DNA of 64,000 bases from Thiomicrorhabdus xiamenensis. GTDB taxonomy: Bacteria > Pseudomonadota > Gammaproteobacteria > Thiomicrospirales > Thiomicrospiraceae. Shown in pieces: positions 39,356 to 46,029 of this stretch. Location: NCBI RefSeq assembly GCF_013282625.1, contig NZ_CP054020.1, forward strand, positions 2,418,001 to 2,482,000, written 5' to 3'. The notes under the pieces were generated by a model. It was not told the origin of the DNA, searched no databases, and saw nothing but the letters and a program-made list of their open reading frames with translations. The position numbers and the translations under genes are program-made. Within the stretch, counting starts at the first letter, position 1; every line of letters starts with the position of its first letter.

Positions 39356-39910
39356 ATGACGCAACTGAATAACCTGTTACTGGTAGACGACGACCTGACG
39401 TTCCTGAATATCCTGCAACAGGCCTTCAAATATCGGGATATTACTACGGAACAGGCGCAGACACCCGAGCAGGCCGTACAGCTGATGCAACAGAAAGCGT
39501 TTGAATACGCCGTGGTTGATCTTAACATCGACGGTCAGAGCGGATTGAACCTGCTGAGTGAGCTGCTCAGCCTTCAACCGGACTGCAAAATTCTGATCCT
39601 GACCGGCTATGCCAGCGTGGCGACCGCGGTCGAGGCGATGCGTCTGGGCGCCGTCAACTATCTGTGCAAACCGGCCAATATCGACGATATTATTCAGGCC
39701 TTTTCACCCCAGGCCGACCATCAGGCATCGCCACCGTCCACCGAACAGGAAGAAACCTTTCAGGCGATGTCGGTCAAGCGTCTGGAATGGGAACATATCC
39801 AAAAAGTACTGATGGAAAACGACGGCAATATCAGCGCCACGGCACAGGCATTAAACATGCACCGTCGCACGCTACAAAGAAAACTTCAAAAACGGCCGGT
39901 CGACAAATAA
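39356..39910 (+). CDS. regA: Response regulator RegA/PrrA/ActR
   Basis: 184 residues. The receiver has an acidic pocket at Asp11-13, phosphoacceptor Asp55 in AVVDLNIDG, LILTGYAS and YLCKPAN. A Pro/Ser/Gln linker leads to a Fis-type helix-turn-helix with WEHIQKVLMENDGNISATAQALNMH followed by RRTLQRKLQKR, the nearly invariant RegA signature. It should regulate genes of respiration, carbon fixation and metal supply in answer to redox signals from RegB. The following gene encodes a copper chaperone with an FNR-like box. Confidence 0.94.
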   Translation: MTQLNNLLLVDDDLTFLNILQQAFKYRDITTEQAQTPEQAVQLMQQKAFEYAVVDLNIDGQSGLNLLSELLSLQPDCKILILTGYASVATAVEAMRLGAVNYLCKPANIDDIIQAFSPQADHQASPPSTEQEETFQAMSVKRLEWEHIQKVLMENDGNISATAQALNMHRRTLQRKLQKRPVDK

Positions 39911-39914
39911 ATAT

Positions 39915-39928
39915 GTGATTTTCATCAA
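39915..39928 (+). promoter_or_regulatory. FNR/ANR-like box before the copper chaperone gene
   Basis: GTGATTTTCATCAA matches TTGAT-N4-ATCAA in nine of ten defined positions. It lies 84-97 bp before the ATG, just after regA. This implies oxygen-responsive control of the chaperone; no FNR gene is in the window. Confidence 0.45.
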
Positions 39929-40011
39929 TTTAACGCCATAACAGCATATCGCTTTCACCTCGGTTGCATTACTATTCTTCATGCTTTATTCCATTTCACA
40001 AAGGACTTCCA

Positions 40012-40941
40012 ATGAAACCGACTTCCCTATTAGCGATCGCTGCCGGCTGCCTGATCGGATGGCAAACCGCGCTGGCCGCAACCGTCGCCGAATCCGTTGA
40101 AATCAGCGATCCCTATGTCCGCATGGTACCGCCGACAGCGCCGGCTACAGCGGCCTTCATGACGATCAAAAACACCGATGGCAAAGACCATTCTGTCGTC
40201 TCGGCTAAAGGTTATATCAATAAGATCACCGAGTTACACACTCACATTCATGACAATGGCGTCATGCGTATGCGCCGAGTCGAAAAAATCGATCTGCCTG
40301 CCGGTCAAGTCACTGCATTACAGCCGGGCGGACTGCACATTATGCTGATCAACCTCAATGAACCGGTGAAGGACGGGCAAAAATATCAAATCGATCTTAC
40401 CTTTGAAGATGGCTCGACGAAAACCATCGAAGCACAGGGTCGTCCGATCGTTCCACCGCGAAACGGCATGGGCGCAGGCTCTAAAATGGGCATGGGATCG
40501 GGGCTGGGTATGAAATGCGGCGGCATGATGAAAGGACCGGGAGCCATGTCCGGCGCACAACTTTCCAACGGTCGCAATAGCAATCCGATGCGAATGGTCA
40601 TGCACGCCAACCCGGCTTTCCCGAACCTGACCGGTATTGCCGTTAAAAATGCTGCCGAGCTGAATCTGAGCGCTGAACAGGTATCGAAACTGAAAGCCTG
40701 GACAGCCGAGCACGGCGACAAAATGCAGAAAATGTTCCAACAGGTTGATGCTTTGGAAAAAGCGTTGATTCAAGATGCTCTGGCCGGGCAGCCTAAAGCG
40801 GAATTAATGGCCAAATTCGAAAAAACGCTGGCTTTGCGCAAGCAGATTGCCGCAACCAAAATCGATTGCCGCGACAATATGAAGAAAGTGCTGAACGCCG
40901 AACAGTTCGCCAAATTGGCGTCGATCTATCCGATGATGTAA
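40012..40941 (+). CDS. PCuAC periplasmic copper chaperone with Met-rich linker and Spy-like C-terminal domain
   Basis: 309 residues from ATG 40012 (AAAGGA upstream), signal peptide cut after ALAA. The N-terminal PCu(A)C domain has the complete copper motif His76-x10-Met87-x21-His109-x-Met111. Such proteins deliver Cu(I) to cytochrome oxidases. A Gly/Met-rich linker (about 145-185, with MGMGSGLGMKCGGMMKG) leads to an all-helical domain (about 205-309) with NLSAEQVSKLKAW and LNAEQFAKLASI, like the LTxxQ repeats of Spy/CpxP chaperones. This fusion is unusual. It lies downstream of regBA with a separate promoter region. Confidence 0.85.
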   Translation: MKPTSLLAIAAGCLIGWQTALAATVAESVEISDPYVRMVPPTAPATAAFMTIKNTDGKDHSVVSAKGYINKITELHTHIHDNGVMRMRRVEKIDLPAGQVTALQPGGLHIMLINLNEPVKDGQKYQIDLTFEDGSTKTIEAQGRPIVPPRNGMGAGSKMGMGSGLGMKCGGMMKGPGAMSGAQLSNGRNSNPMRMVMHANPAFPNLTGIAVKNAAELNLSAEQVSKLKAWTAEHGDKMQKMFQQVDALEKALIQDALAGQPKAELMAKFEKTLALRKQIAATKIDCRDNMKKVLNAEQFAKLASIYPMM

Positions 40942-40975
40942 TCGGTTTCATTTCGCAGAAAACAGTAATAAACAA

Positions 40976-41010
40976 AAACGCCGCATGGAATTTTCATGCG
41001 GCGTTTTTTT
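40976..41010. terminator. Bidirectional terminator between the copper chaperone gene and rimK
   Basis: CGCCGCATG (40979-40987), loop GAATTTT, CATGCGGCG (40995-41003), with A run before and T run after. Confidence 0.93.
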
Positions 41011-41077
41011 TCGCCCGACAACGGTCGGATATTCAGAAGCCAGCTCAGCAGCTTATGCGGTTTTCGAGAAACGGCGA

Positions 41078-41983
41078 TTAACCTTTACCGCGCGTTTTCG
41101 TGTTATGGGCACGGCAGTTCTTTTCCAGAAATTCGATAATCATTCCGGCGATGTCTTTGGCTATCGCCGCCTCGATCCCTTCGAGACCCGGCGAGGAGTT
41201 TACCTCCATCACCACCGGCCCGTGGTTAGATCGCAGCAGATCGACGCCGCAGACATTCAATCCCATCACTTTCGCCGCACGAACCGCCGTAGAACGTTCT
41301 TCCGGCGTAATCTTAATCAGGCTGGCCGAACCGCCGCGATGCAGATTCGAGCGGAATTCCCCCTCCTTGCCCTGGCGTTTCATCGCCGCGACGACTTTAT
41401 TGCCGATCACGAAACAGCGGATATCCGCACCCTTGGCTTCCTTGATAAATTCCTGCACCAGGATGTTTGCCTTCAATCCCTGGAAAGCCTGAATAACACT
41501 CTCAGCCGCCGAATGGGTTTCCGCCAGAACGACTCCGACCCCTTGAGTTCCCTCAAGCAGTTTAACCACCACCGGTGCTCCGCCGACCATCGCCAGCATA
41601 TCGTCGATATCGTCCGGACAATGCGCAAAGCCGGTAACCGGCAGACCGATTCCTTTACGCGACAGAAGCTGCAGACTGCGCAACTTATCACGCGAACGGC
41701 TGATCGCCACCGATTCATTCAGCGGATAGACACCCATCATTTCAAACTGGCGCAAGACTGCGGTGCCATAGAAAGTAACCGAAGCACCGATACGAGGAAT
41801 CACCGCATCAAAGCCTTCCAGCACCCGCCCCTTATAGTGAATCTGAGGATTATGCGGACTGATATTCATATAACAACGCAGAGCATCGATCACTTCGATC
41901 TCATGACCTCTACTCTGTGCCGCTTCGACAAGACGACGGCTGGAATATAGGTTCGCGTCACGCGACATCAGTGCAATTTTCAT
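41078..41983 (-). CDS. rimK: RimK-type ATP-grasp ligase (ribosomal protein S6 glutamylation)
   Basis: 301 residues, full length for RimK, which adds glutamates to the C-terminus of ribosomal protein S6. ATP-grasp features: [19 protein letters not shown] (lysine and glycine-rich loop), [20 protein letters not shown], the flexible [18 protein letters not shown], and the metal-binding [15 protein letters not shown]. Relatives such as LysX or MptN have different substrates, but the sequence follows RimK throughout. Convergent with the copper chaperone gene. Confidence 0.92.
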   Translation of the reverse strand: MKIALMSRDANLYSSRRLVEAAQSRGHEIEVIDALRCYMNISPHNPQIHYKGRVLEGFDAVIPRIGASVTFYGTAVLRQFEMMGVYPLNESVAISRSRDKLRSLQLLSRKGIGLPVTGFAHCPDDIDDMLAMVGGAPVVVKLLEGTQGVGVVLAETHSAAESVIQAFQGLKANILVQEFIKEAKGADIRCFVIGNKVVAAMKRQGKEGEFRSNLHRGGSASLIKITPEERSTAVRAAKVMGLNVCGVDLLRSNHGPVVMEVNSSPGLEGIEAAIAKDIAGMIIEFLEKNCRAHNTKTRGKG

Positions 41984-42366
41984 AGCAGACTCCTCAAAAA
42001 GTCATAAAAATCATGATAAAACAGGATTTGTCAGAGGCAGGACAAACCGGATAAGACCGGATGTAAAAAACTGCAATTATCACTCTTAACAGGCATTTTG
42101 CCTATCGAAATTTTGCATTAAACAAGAAAAAATTGATAACGGAGAACTTCGTTTTCCGGCAGAGAATCCGCCTGGAAGGAGAAATAAAAAAACCGCAGCT
42201 GATTCAGCCTTAGACAAAGGGACTGACGGGAGTTCAGACTGCGGGAAACGTGGGAATAAGTTACGAAATATTGCAAGATGTTGCGAAATATCGCGAACCG
42301 TACCGCTACTTTCGCTGCCGGAAAACGCCGGGGAAAGCGCTTTCTACAGCTTCGCACAAGCAAAGG
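41984..42366. other. Intergenic region between rimK and the DUF2149 gene
   Basis: 383 bp. Short frames on either strand lack ribosome sites and have odd composition, so I call no gene. Near-repeats of TTGCGAAATAT/TTACGAAATATT occur at about 42260-42295. It should hold the rimK promoter and the 3' end of the channel operon, but I see no convincing terminator. Confidence 0.5.
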
Positions 42367-42702
42367 TTATTTCTTGGTGGAATCCTCCGGAACATAAATC
42401 ATGCTGCCGTCTTCCAAGCGGTAAGCCACACCCGCTTTAGACCCTTTACCTTCACCCATCTGGCCGGTCGACTTATACTCTTTAAGCTCATCGCCCTCTT
42501 TGACCAGAATTTCCATATTCGGCTGCCCGGCATTTTTAATGACCATGACATCCTCGGCACTGTTAAACGGATTGATCGGGTTGCTCATTACGATAATCAG
42601 CAACACCGCGATCACGACCAGAAACAGATCCACCATATTGACCACGCTCAGAATCGGATCGTCTTCGTCTTCTTCAATAATATTCAAATCAATCTGATTC
42701 AT
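42367..42702 (-). CDS. DUF2149 protein, ExbD-like partner of the channel
   Basis: 111 residues. One transmembrane helix (about 24-40) is entered by NMVDLFLVV with an Asp at position 25, mirroring the proton-carrying Asp25 of ExbD. A polar periplasmic domain with DGSMIYVPED follows. DUF2149 genes are known neighbours of CobN-like and MotA/TolQ genes. GAGGCAGGG precedes the ATG and the channel stop is nine bases upstream, so the pair is cotranscribed. It probably forms, with the channel, a proton-driven motor that acts on periplasmic partners; that role is inferred. Confidence 0.85.
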   Translation of the reverse strand: MNQIDLNIIEEDEDDPILSVVNMVDLFLVVIAVLLIIVMSNPINPFNSAEDVMVIKNAGQPNMEILVKEGDELKEYKSTGQMGEGKGSKAGVAYRLEDGSMIYVPEDSTKK

Positions 42703-42711
42703 CGCCCTGCC

Positions 42712-43218
42712 TCAAGCCGCTTTTAATTTTGCTTCCGGCTGCGCGTTTTTGCTTTTAAGCAAAGCTTTAAGCTCTTCAAGCAACCAGCGGCGGCGCACCG
42801 ACAAGGTCATAAAAGTCATCGAAGCCGACAAGAGCGCGATAATAACCGCAGCAAAAGCGACCGTCAGTTGGCTGGCCACTTCCTGAAAGTTACCGTTGGC
42901 GACCGCCATCAGCGCCGGCCCCATCGGAATCATGGTCGCTACCAACCCAAGCATCGGCGCAATCCGGCTAACCAGACGCAAAGGCTCGATCTGTCTCAGC
43001 AATTGAAGCTCGACTTCCTGTTGATCGGCCTGAGGATTTTTCGCCCAAAATTGTTGTAAAGGCTGATGGGCATCCTTGCCCAAAGAGCGCATGAGCCACT
43101 CCCAGCCAAATCTTCCTAATTCGTAGAACGCAAACGCGAACATCAGTGCCAGAATAATCAGCACCGGCATTAAAAACAGACCGGCGATCTCCGCCATTGT
43201 CATTTCGATAAAATTCAT
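42712..43218 (-). CDS. MotA/TolQ/ExbB-family proton channel
   Basis: 168 residues from ATG 43218, chosen for the AGGAGAAACC upstream; a longer frame from 43335 would cross the promoter. Three helices: about 10-30, 92-115 (SRIAPMLGLVATMIPMGPAL, the conserved ExbB/TolQ pore region with Thr) and 128-150 (LTVAFAAVIIALLSASMTF). Small relative of ExbB (244 in E. coli), lacking the extra N-terminal part. First gene of the unit with the DUF2149 gene; expected to power a TonB-like or chelatase-linked periplasmic step. Confidence 0.9.
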   Translation of the reverse strand: MNFIEMTMAEIAGLFLMPVLIILALMFAFAFYELGRFGWEWLMRSLGKDAHQPLQQFWAKNPQADQQEVELQLLRQIEPLRLVSRIAPMLGLVATMIPMGPALMAVANGNFQEVASQLTVAFAAVIIALLSASMTFMTLSVRRRWLLEELKALLKSKNAQPEAKLKAA

Positions 43219-43298
43219 GGTTTCTCCTGAATACGCTCTTCTGATCAGTTCACACCTCTGCTGAGCAAAGGTCATCATGGCGCTTTTATATGCGAAAA

Positions 43299-43327
43299 AT
43301 TTTAGAGGGCGGGAGACAAATAGACAA
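43299..43327 (-). promoter_or_regulatory. Promoter of the channel/DUF2149 operon
   Basis: On the minus strand: TTGTCT (43327-43322), 17-bp spacer, TAAAAT (43304-43299), about 81 bp before the channel ATG. The palindromic operator directly touches its -35. The receptor/cobN promoter has the same spacing and -10. Confidence 0.7.
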
Positions 43328-43344
43328 TGCGACAAATTGTCGCA
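43328..43344. promoter_or_regulatory. Palindromic operator, copy 1 (channel operon)
   Basis: TGCGACAAATTGTCGCA, a perfect 17-bp palindrome centred on one A:T pair, abutting the -35 of the channel/DUF2149 promoter. An identical copy lies before the TonB receptor gene at 52634-52650. The regulator is not identified; the sequence is unlike Fur, Zur, or E. coli NikR sites as I know them. Confidence 0.8.
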
Positions 43345-43465
43345 CTCCAGACAATTACGCTCGGTTGCAGGCAGTGATTTGTATTTTTACAAAAGCAGGA
43401 GTTTTAGGAGCACAGCCCCACAATAGAGTTAATACAGGGAGTTTAGAAGTTTCGGAACCGCAAAT

Positions 43466-43503
43466 AAAAAAGGGATTAGCGCCTTATTCTGACACTAATC
43501 CCC
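43466..43503 (-). terminator. Terminator of the small Cys-rich protein gene
   Basis: On the minus strand: GGGATTAG, a 15-nt loop, CTAATCCC, then six T. It separates the upstream small gene from the palindrome-controlled channel operon. Confidence 0.8.
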
Positions 43504-43565
43504 ACTTTGCAACTGTTAAGAATTTCTCCCTGCACCATTCCCGCGAGGAAACGCACGAAAAATCC

Positions 43566-43871
43566 TTAGTATTTCGGATAGATCGTTAACAGCTGCTCAA
43601 CTTCTTCACGACAGCAACCCAGGTCAAATGCCAACTTAGCCAGTTGCGATGCACGTGACTGCAGGTTTTCCATGGTTTCGCCCTTCTCAATCGCCTCCTG
43701 CAACCAGGCAGAAAGTTTCGATAATTCACGCACCTTAGACTCCATCTCCTCGGCAGGCAAACCGCAACTGCAAAGGTTTTCTAAATTAATATCAAAACGT
43801 CGCAAGGCCTCATCCGAACTGATATTGGTATCCTTAACGATATTTTTAAAATGGCTGCTTCCCGGCATCAT
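43566..43871 (-). CDS. Small helical cysteine-containing protein, unknown
   Basis: 101 residues from ATG 43871 (AAGGTG upstream); an earlier TTG has no ribosome site. Cysteine pairs occur in NLCSCGLPAEEM and DLGCCREEVEQLL, near each end of a mostly helical, acidic protein, suggesting a metal or cluster site or a disulfide. No signal peptide. It has its own terminator. I do not recognise the family. It lies beside the chelatase-channel system but outside its palindrome-controlled unit. Confidence 0.65.
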   Translation of the reverse strand: MMPGSSHFKNIVKDTNISSDEALRRFDINLENLCSCGLPAEEMESKVRELSKLSAWLQEAIEKGETMENLQSRASQLAKLAFDLGCCREEVEQLLTIYPKY

Positions 43872-44434
43872 GCAAATCACCTTGTCTCTGGAATATTTAG
43901 GAAGAGTTATTTTAATCAACGTTCGACAAGCGATTCATAACAACAATTTATTGAAATCATTAGATTACAAGGAACCAATCTATAAATAGCAATCTGTTTA
44001 CATCCCATCGCTTATAAGCTTCTTTGACCTTTTCTTTCTTGGCTCTTCGCCAAGTTCGTCGTTTGCTTGTCCAAAGAAAAGGTCGAAAAGAAAAGACCCC
44101 CTCTACCGTTCGATTAAGGCTGGCTAGCGTTCAATTTTGCGCGGCTTAAACTAAATTTCTTTTTCAATGTTCATTTCTTGCTTGCCCAAGAAACGAACCA
44201 AAGAAAGGCACCCTCCGTTCCATTCGTGGGAGCCTTCTAACGCTTGAGTTTGGCGCGTCGTAACTCCCTCGCGGACACGCTCGGTCTAACAATCGCCGCG
44301 CTGATCAAACTCATCGCTAAGAATACTAACCACTCATTCCAAGAGGGAACCCATTATTTGGCTTTCAATTAGTCAAAAGAACGAAAAAACTCTATCGCCT
44401 GAAAAGTGTAAAAAAGGAATTACGCAGAAGTATC

Positions 44435-44720
44435 GCCTAAAGACCAAAATCCCCTTTGGAGTGCGCTTAGGCTGAGTTAGCGAGAATTTTGCATTAGCGG
44501 CGCTGGTGTTAGAGCTTGCGTAGCAAGCGAGTTGAAGCCGCGCAAAATTGAACGCTACTCAGCCTTAGCAAGTGGAACGGGGTGTCCTTTTTTGCCTACT
44601 TTGTTGATTGTCCAACAAAGTAGGGGGAAGCCTTTAGATGAAAACAAGGCAAAGTGAAGTTTTAAAAAGGCTTATCAATTAAAAAACCAAGTTTTAATTT
44701 TACTCTGACCCCGATTATTT
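44435..44720 (+). repeat. Repeat unit C of the array
   Basis: Contains AATTTTGC...GCGGC facing GCCGCGCAAAATT, the hairpin GCTTGC-GTA-GCAAGC, and the 12-bp stem CCTACTTTGTTG/CAACAAAGTAGG with loop ATTGTC (about 44596-44624). Confidence 0.85.
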
Positions 44721-44724
44721 CTGA

Positions 44725-45010
44725 GCCTAAAGAATCAAATCCCCTTTGGAGGGCGCTTAGGCTGAGTCAGCGAGAATTTTGCATTAGCGGCGCTGGTGTT
44801 AGAGCTTGCGTAGCAAGCGAGTTGAAGCCGCACAAAATTAAGCGCTACTCAGCCTTAGCAAGCGGAACGGGGTGTCCTTTTTTGCCTACTTTGTTGGACA
44901 ATCAACAAAGTAGGGGGAAGCCTTTAGATGAAAACAAGGCAAAGTGAAATTCTAAAAAGGCTTCTCAATTAAAAAACCAGATTTAATTTTACTCTGACCC
45001 CAATTATTTT
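44725..45010 (+). repeat. Repeat unit D of the array
   Basis: Near-identical to unit C, but the loop of the 12-bp stem reads GACAAT, the exact reverse complement of the loop in unit C. A few other substitutions occur (for example GAGGGCGC for GAGTGCGC at its left end). Confidence 0.85.
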
Positions 45011-45165
45011 CGTTTTTTTGGTTATTTTTTGCCGAACAGAAAACGAAGAACTCGGCGAAGAGCCGAGAAAAAGTAACGGGAAGCCTTTAGATGAAAATAA
45101 GGCAAAGTGAAATTCTACAAAGGCTTCTCAATCTATCAAAAAGCAATGGCTGACCCCTTTGCCTC

Positions 45166-45939
45166 TTAAATAACTCCACCAAATCCCTTCATTTCACCAA
45201 GCCAGATAGCTGATAAGACAGGAATTAGGTTTGTACCTATCATCAATCCTTCAGATTTTTTATATGTATGAAAAATACCTATTAGTTTAGGGAGACTCCA
45301 ATCATTTGACAATTCATGGCCATAAGGCCATAAAAAAATACCTCCACCACTAATTCCTTTAGGACTAATTGGATTAATTTTTTGTCCACTTTCTGGAGAC
45401 ACTGCTCTTTTCTTATGAAAGTGAATAATAATATTGGTTTCTTCAGATAATCCTAATTTTGTATAAACATCACTACTTGCAGCAACACCTCTGAAAGTAG
45501 CTGATTCAGATTCATATTTTCCTTTTCGTTTTTTCCCTTTACTAATCGGGTAGCCATAAACTGAGCAAACCCCAGATTCTAATGAAGACTTAATCAACTT
45601 AATTCTAGATTGTGGAAATGGCTTAAAGTGAATCATCATTGAACTAGCAAAATTAGTACTTAAACGATAATAAGCAATATCAATTGCATCATCTTGTCTT
45701 TTGACTTCTGGAGGCAAGTCAATATAAGCCATATATCCATCAATAGGCTCTATTCCAAAACGAGTAGGAATCATTAATTCCCCAGAATGAGAATTATCAG
45801 TAACATGAGCAGCGGTATACAAAAAAGGCTTTCCCTGAAAATCAATAAATATGCCCGTTCCAATCTGCTGGATTTTGCCAGAGTACTTCTCTTTAGCAAA
45901 GATAGGAACAACTGCATCTTTAGGGTCATTAGCAAACAT
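45166..45939 (-). CDS. Trypsin-like serine protease, AT-rich, probably acquired
   Basis: 257 residues of a S1/trypsin-like fold. The catalytic His is in LYTAAHVTD, the Asp in AIDIAYYRL, and the nucleophile Ser in KGISGGGIFLW (GxSGG). There is no signal peptide, so it should act in the cytoplasm. Base composition is markedly AT-richer than its neighbours and codon use differs, indicating horizontal acquisition. AAAGGTATAAA precedes the ATG. It sits between the cobN terminator and the repeat array, splitting the receptor/chelatase unit from the channel unit. Similar stand-alone proteases occur in defence-type islands, but no partner is seen here. Confidence 0.75.
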   Translation of the reverse strand: MFANDPKDAVVPIFAKEKYSGKIQQIGTGIFIDFQGKPFLYTAAHVTDNSHSGELMIPTRFGIEPIDGYMAYIDLPPEVKRQDDAIDIAYYRLSTNFASSMMIHFKPFPQSRIKLIKSSLESGVCSVYGYPISKGKKRKGKYESESATFRGVAASSDVYTKLGLSEETNIIIHFHKKRAVSPESGQKINPISPKGISGGGIFLWPYGHELSNDWSLPKLIGIFHTYKKSEGLMIGTNLIPVLSAIWLGEMKGFGGVI

Positions 45940-45983
45940 TTTATACCTTTCTTTTAGATTGTTATCATTTGATAATACAACAA

Positions 45984-46010
45984 AAAACGCCCATTTAAGG
46001 GCGTTTTATT
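45984..46010 (-). terminator. Terminator of the receptor-cobN operon
   Basis: On the minus strand: AACGCCC, loop TTAAAT, GGGCGTT, then more T. It starts 20 bp after the cobN stop and lies just upstream of the protease gene. Confidence 0.88.
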
Positions 46011-46029
46011 AGTTAGAAAAAGCTGTGCT

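Larger units (their letters stand above)
43920..45165. repeat. Non-coding AT-rich region built from about five palindromic repeat units
   Basis: 1.25 kb without a credible gene. Units C (44435-44720) and D (44725-45010) are near-identical direct repeats with a 290-bp period. Units A (about 44023-44155) and B (about 44157-44320) are diverged copies in inverted orientation: their complements share GCGCAAAATTGAACGCT-like and GGAACGGxGxGT segments with C and D. Unit E (about 45011-45152) is a partial direct copy sharing the GAAGCCTTTAGATGAAAA tail. Each unit carries a hairpin whose sequence differs between copies. It may be a family of mobile palindromic repeats or structured RNA. Confidence 0.8.

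Noticed and set aside
42118-42363. 81-codon open frame on the minus strand after the DUF2149 gene
   Set aside because: No ribosome site, skewed Arg/Phe composition, and no hydrophobic or conserved pattern.
43920-45165. CRISPR array
   Set aside because: Units are long (about 290 bp), few, partly inverted and have no unique spacers or cas genes.
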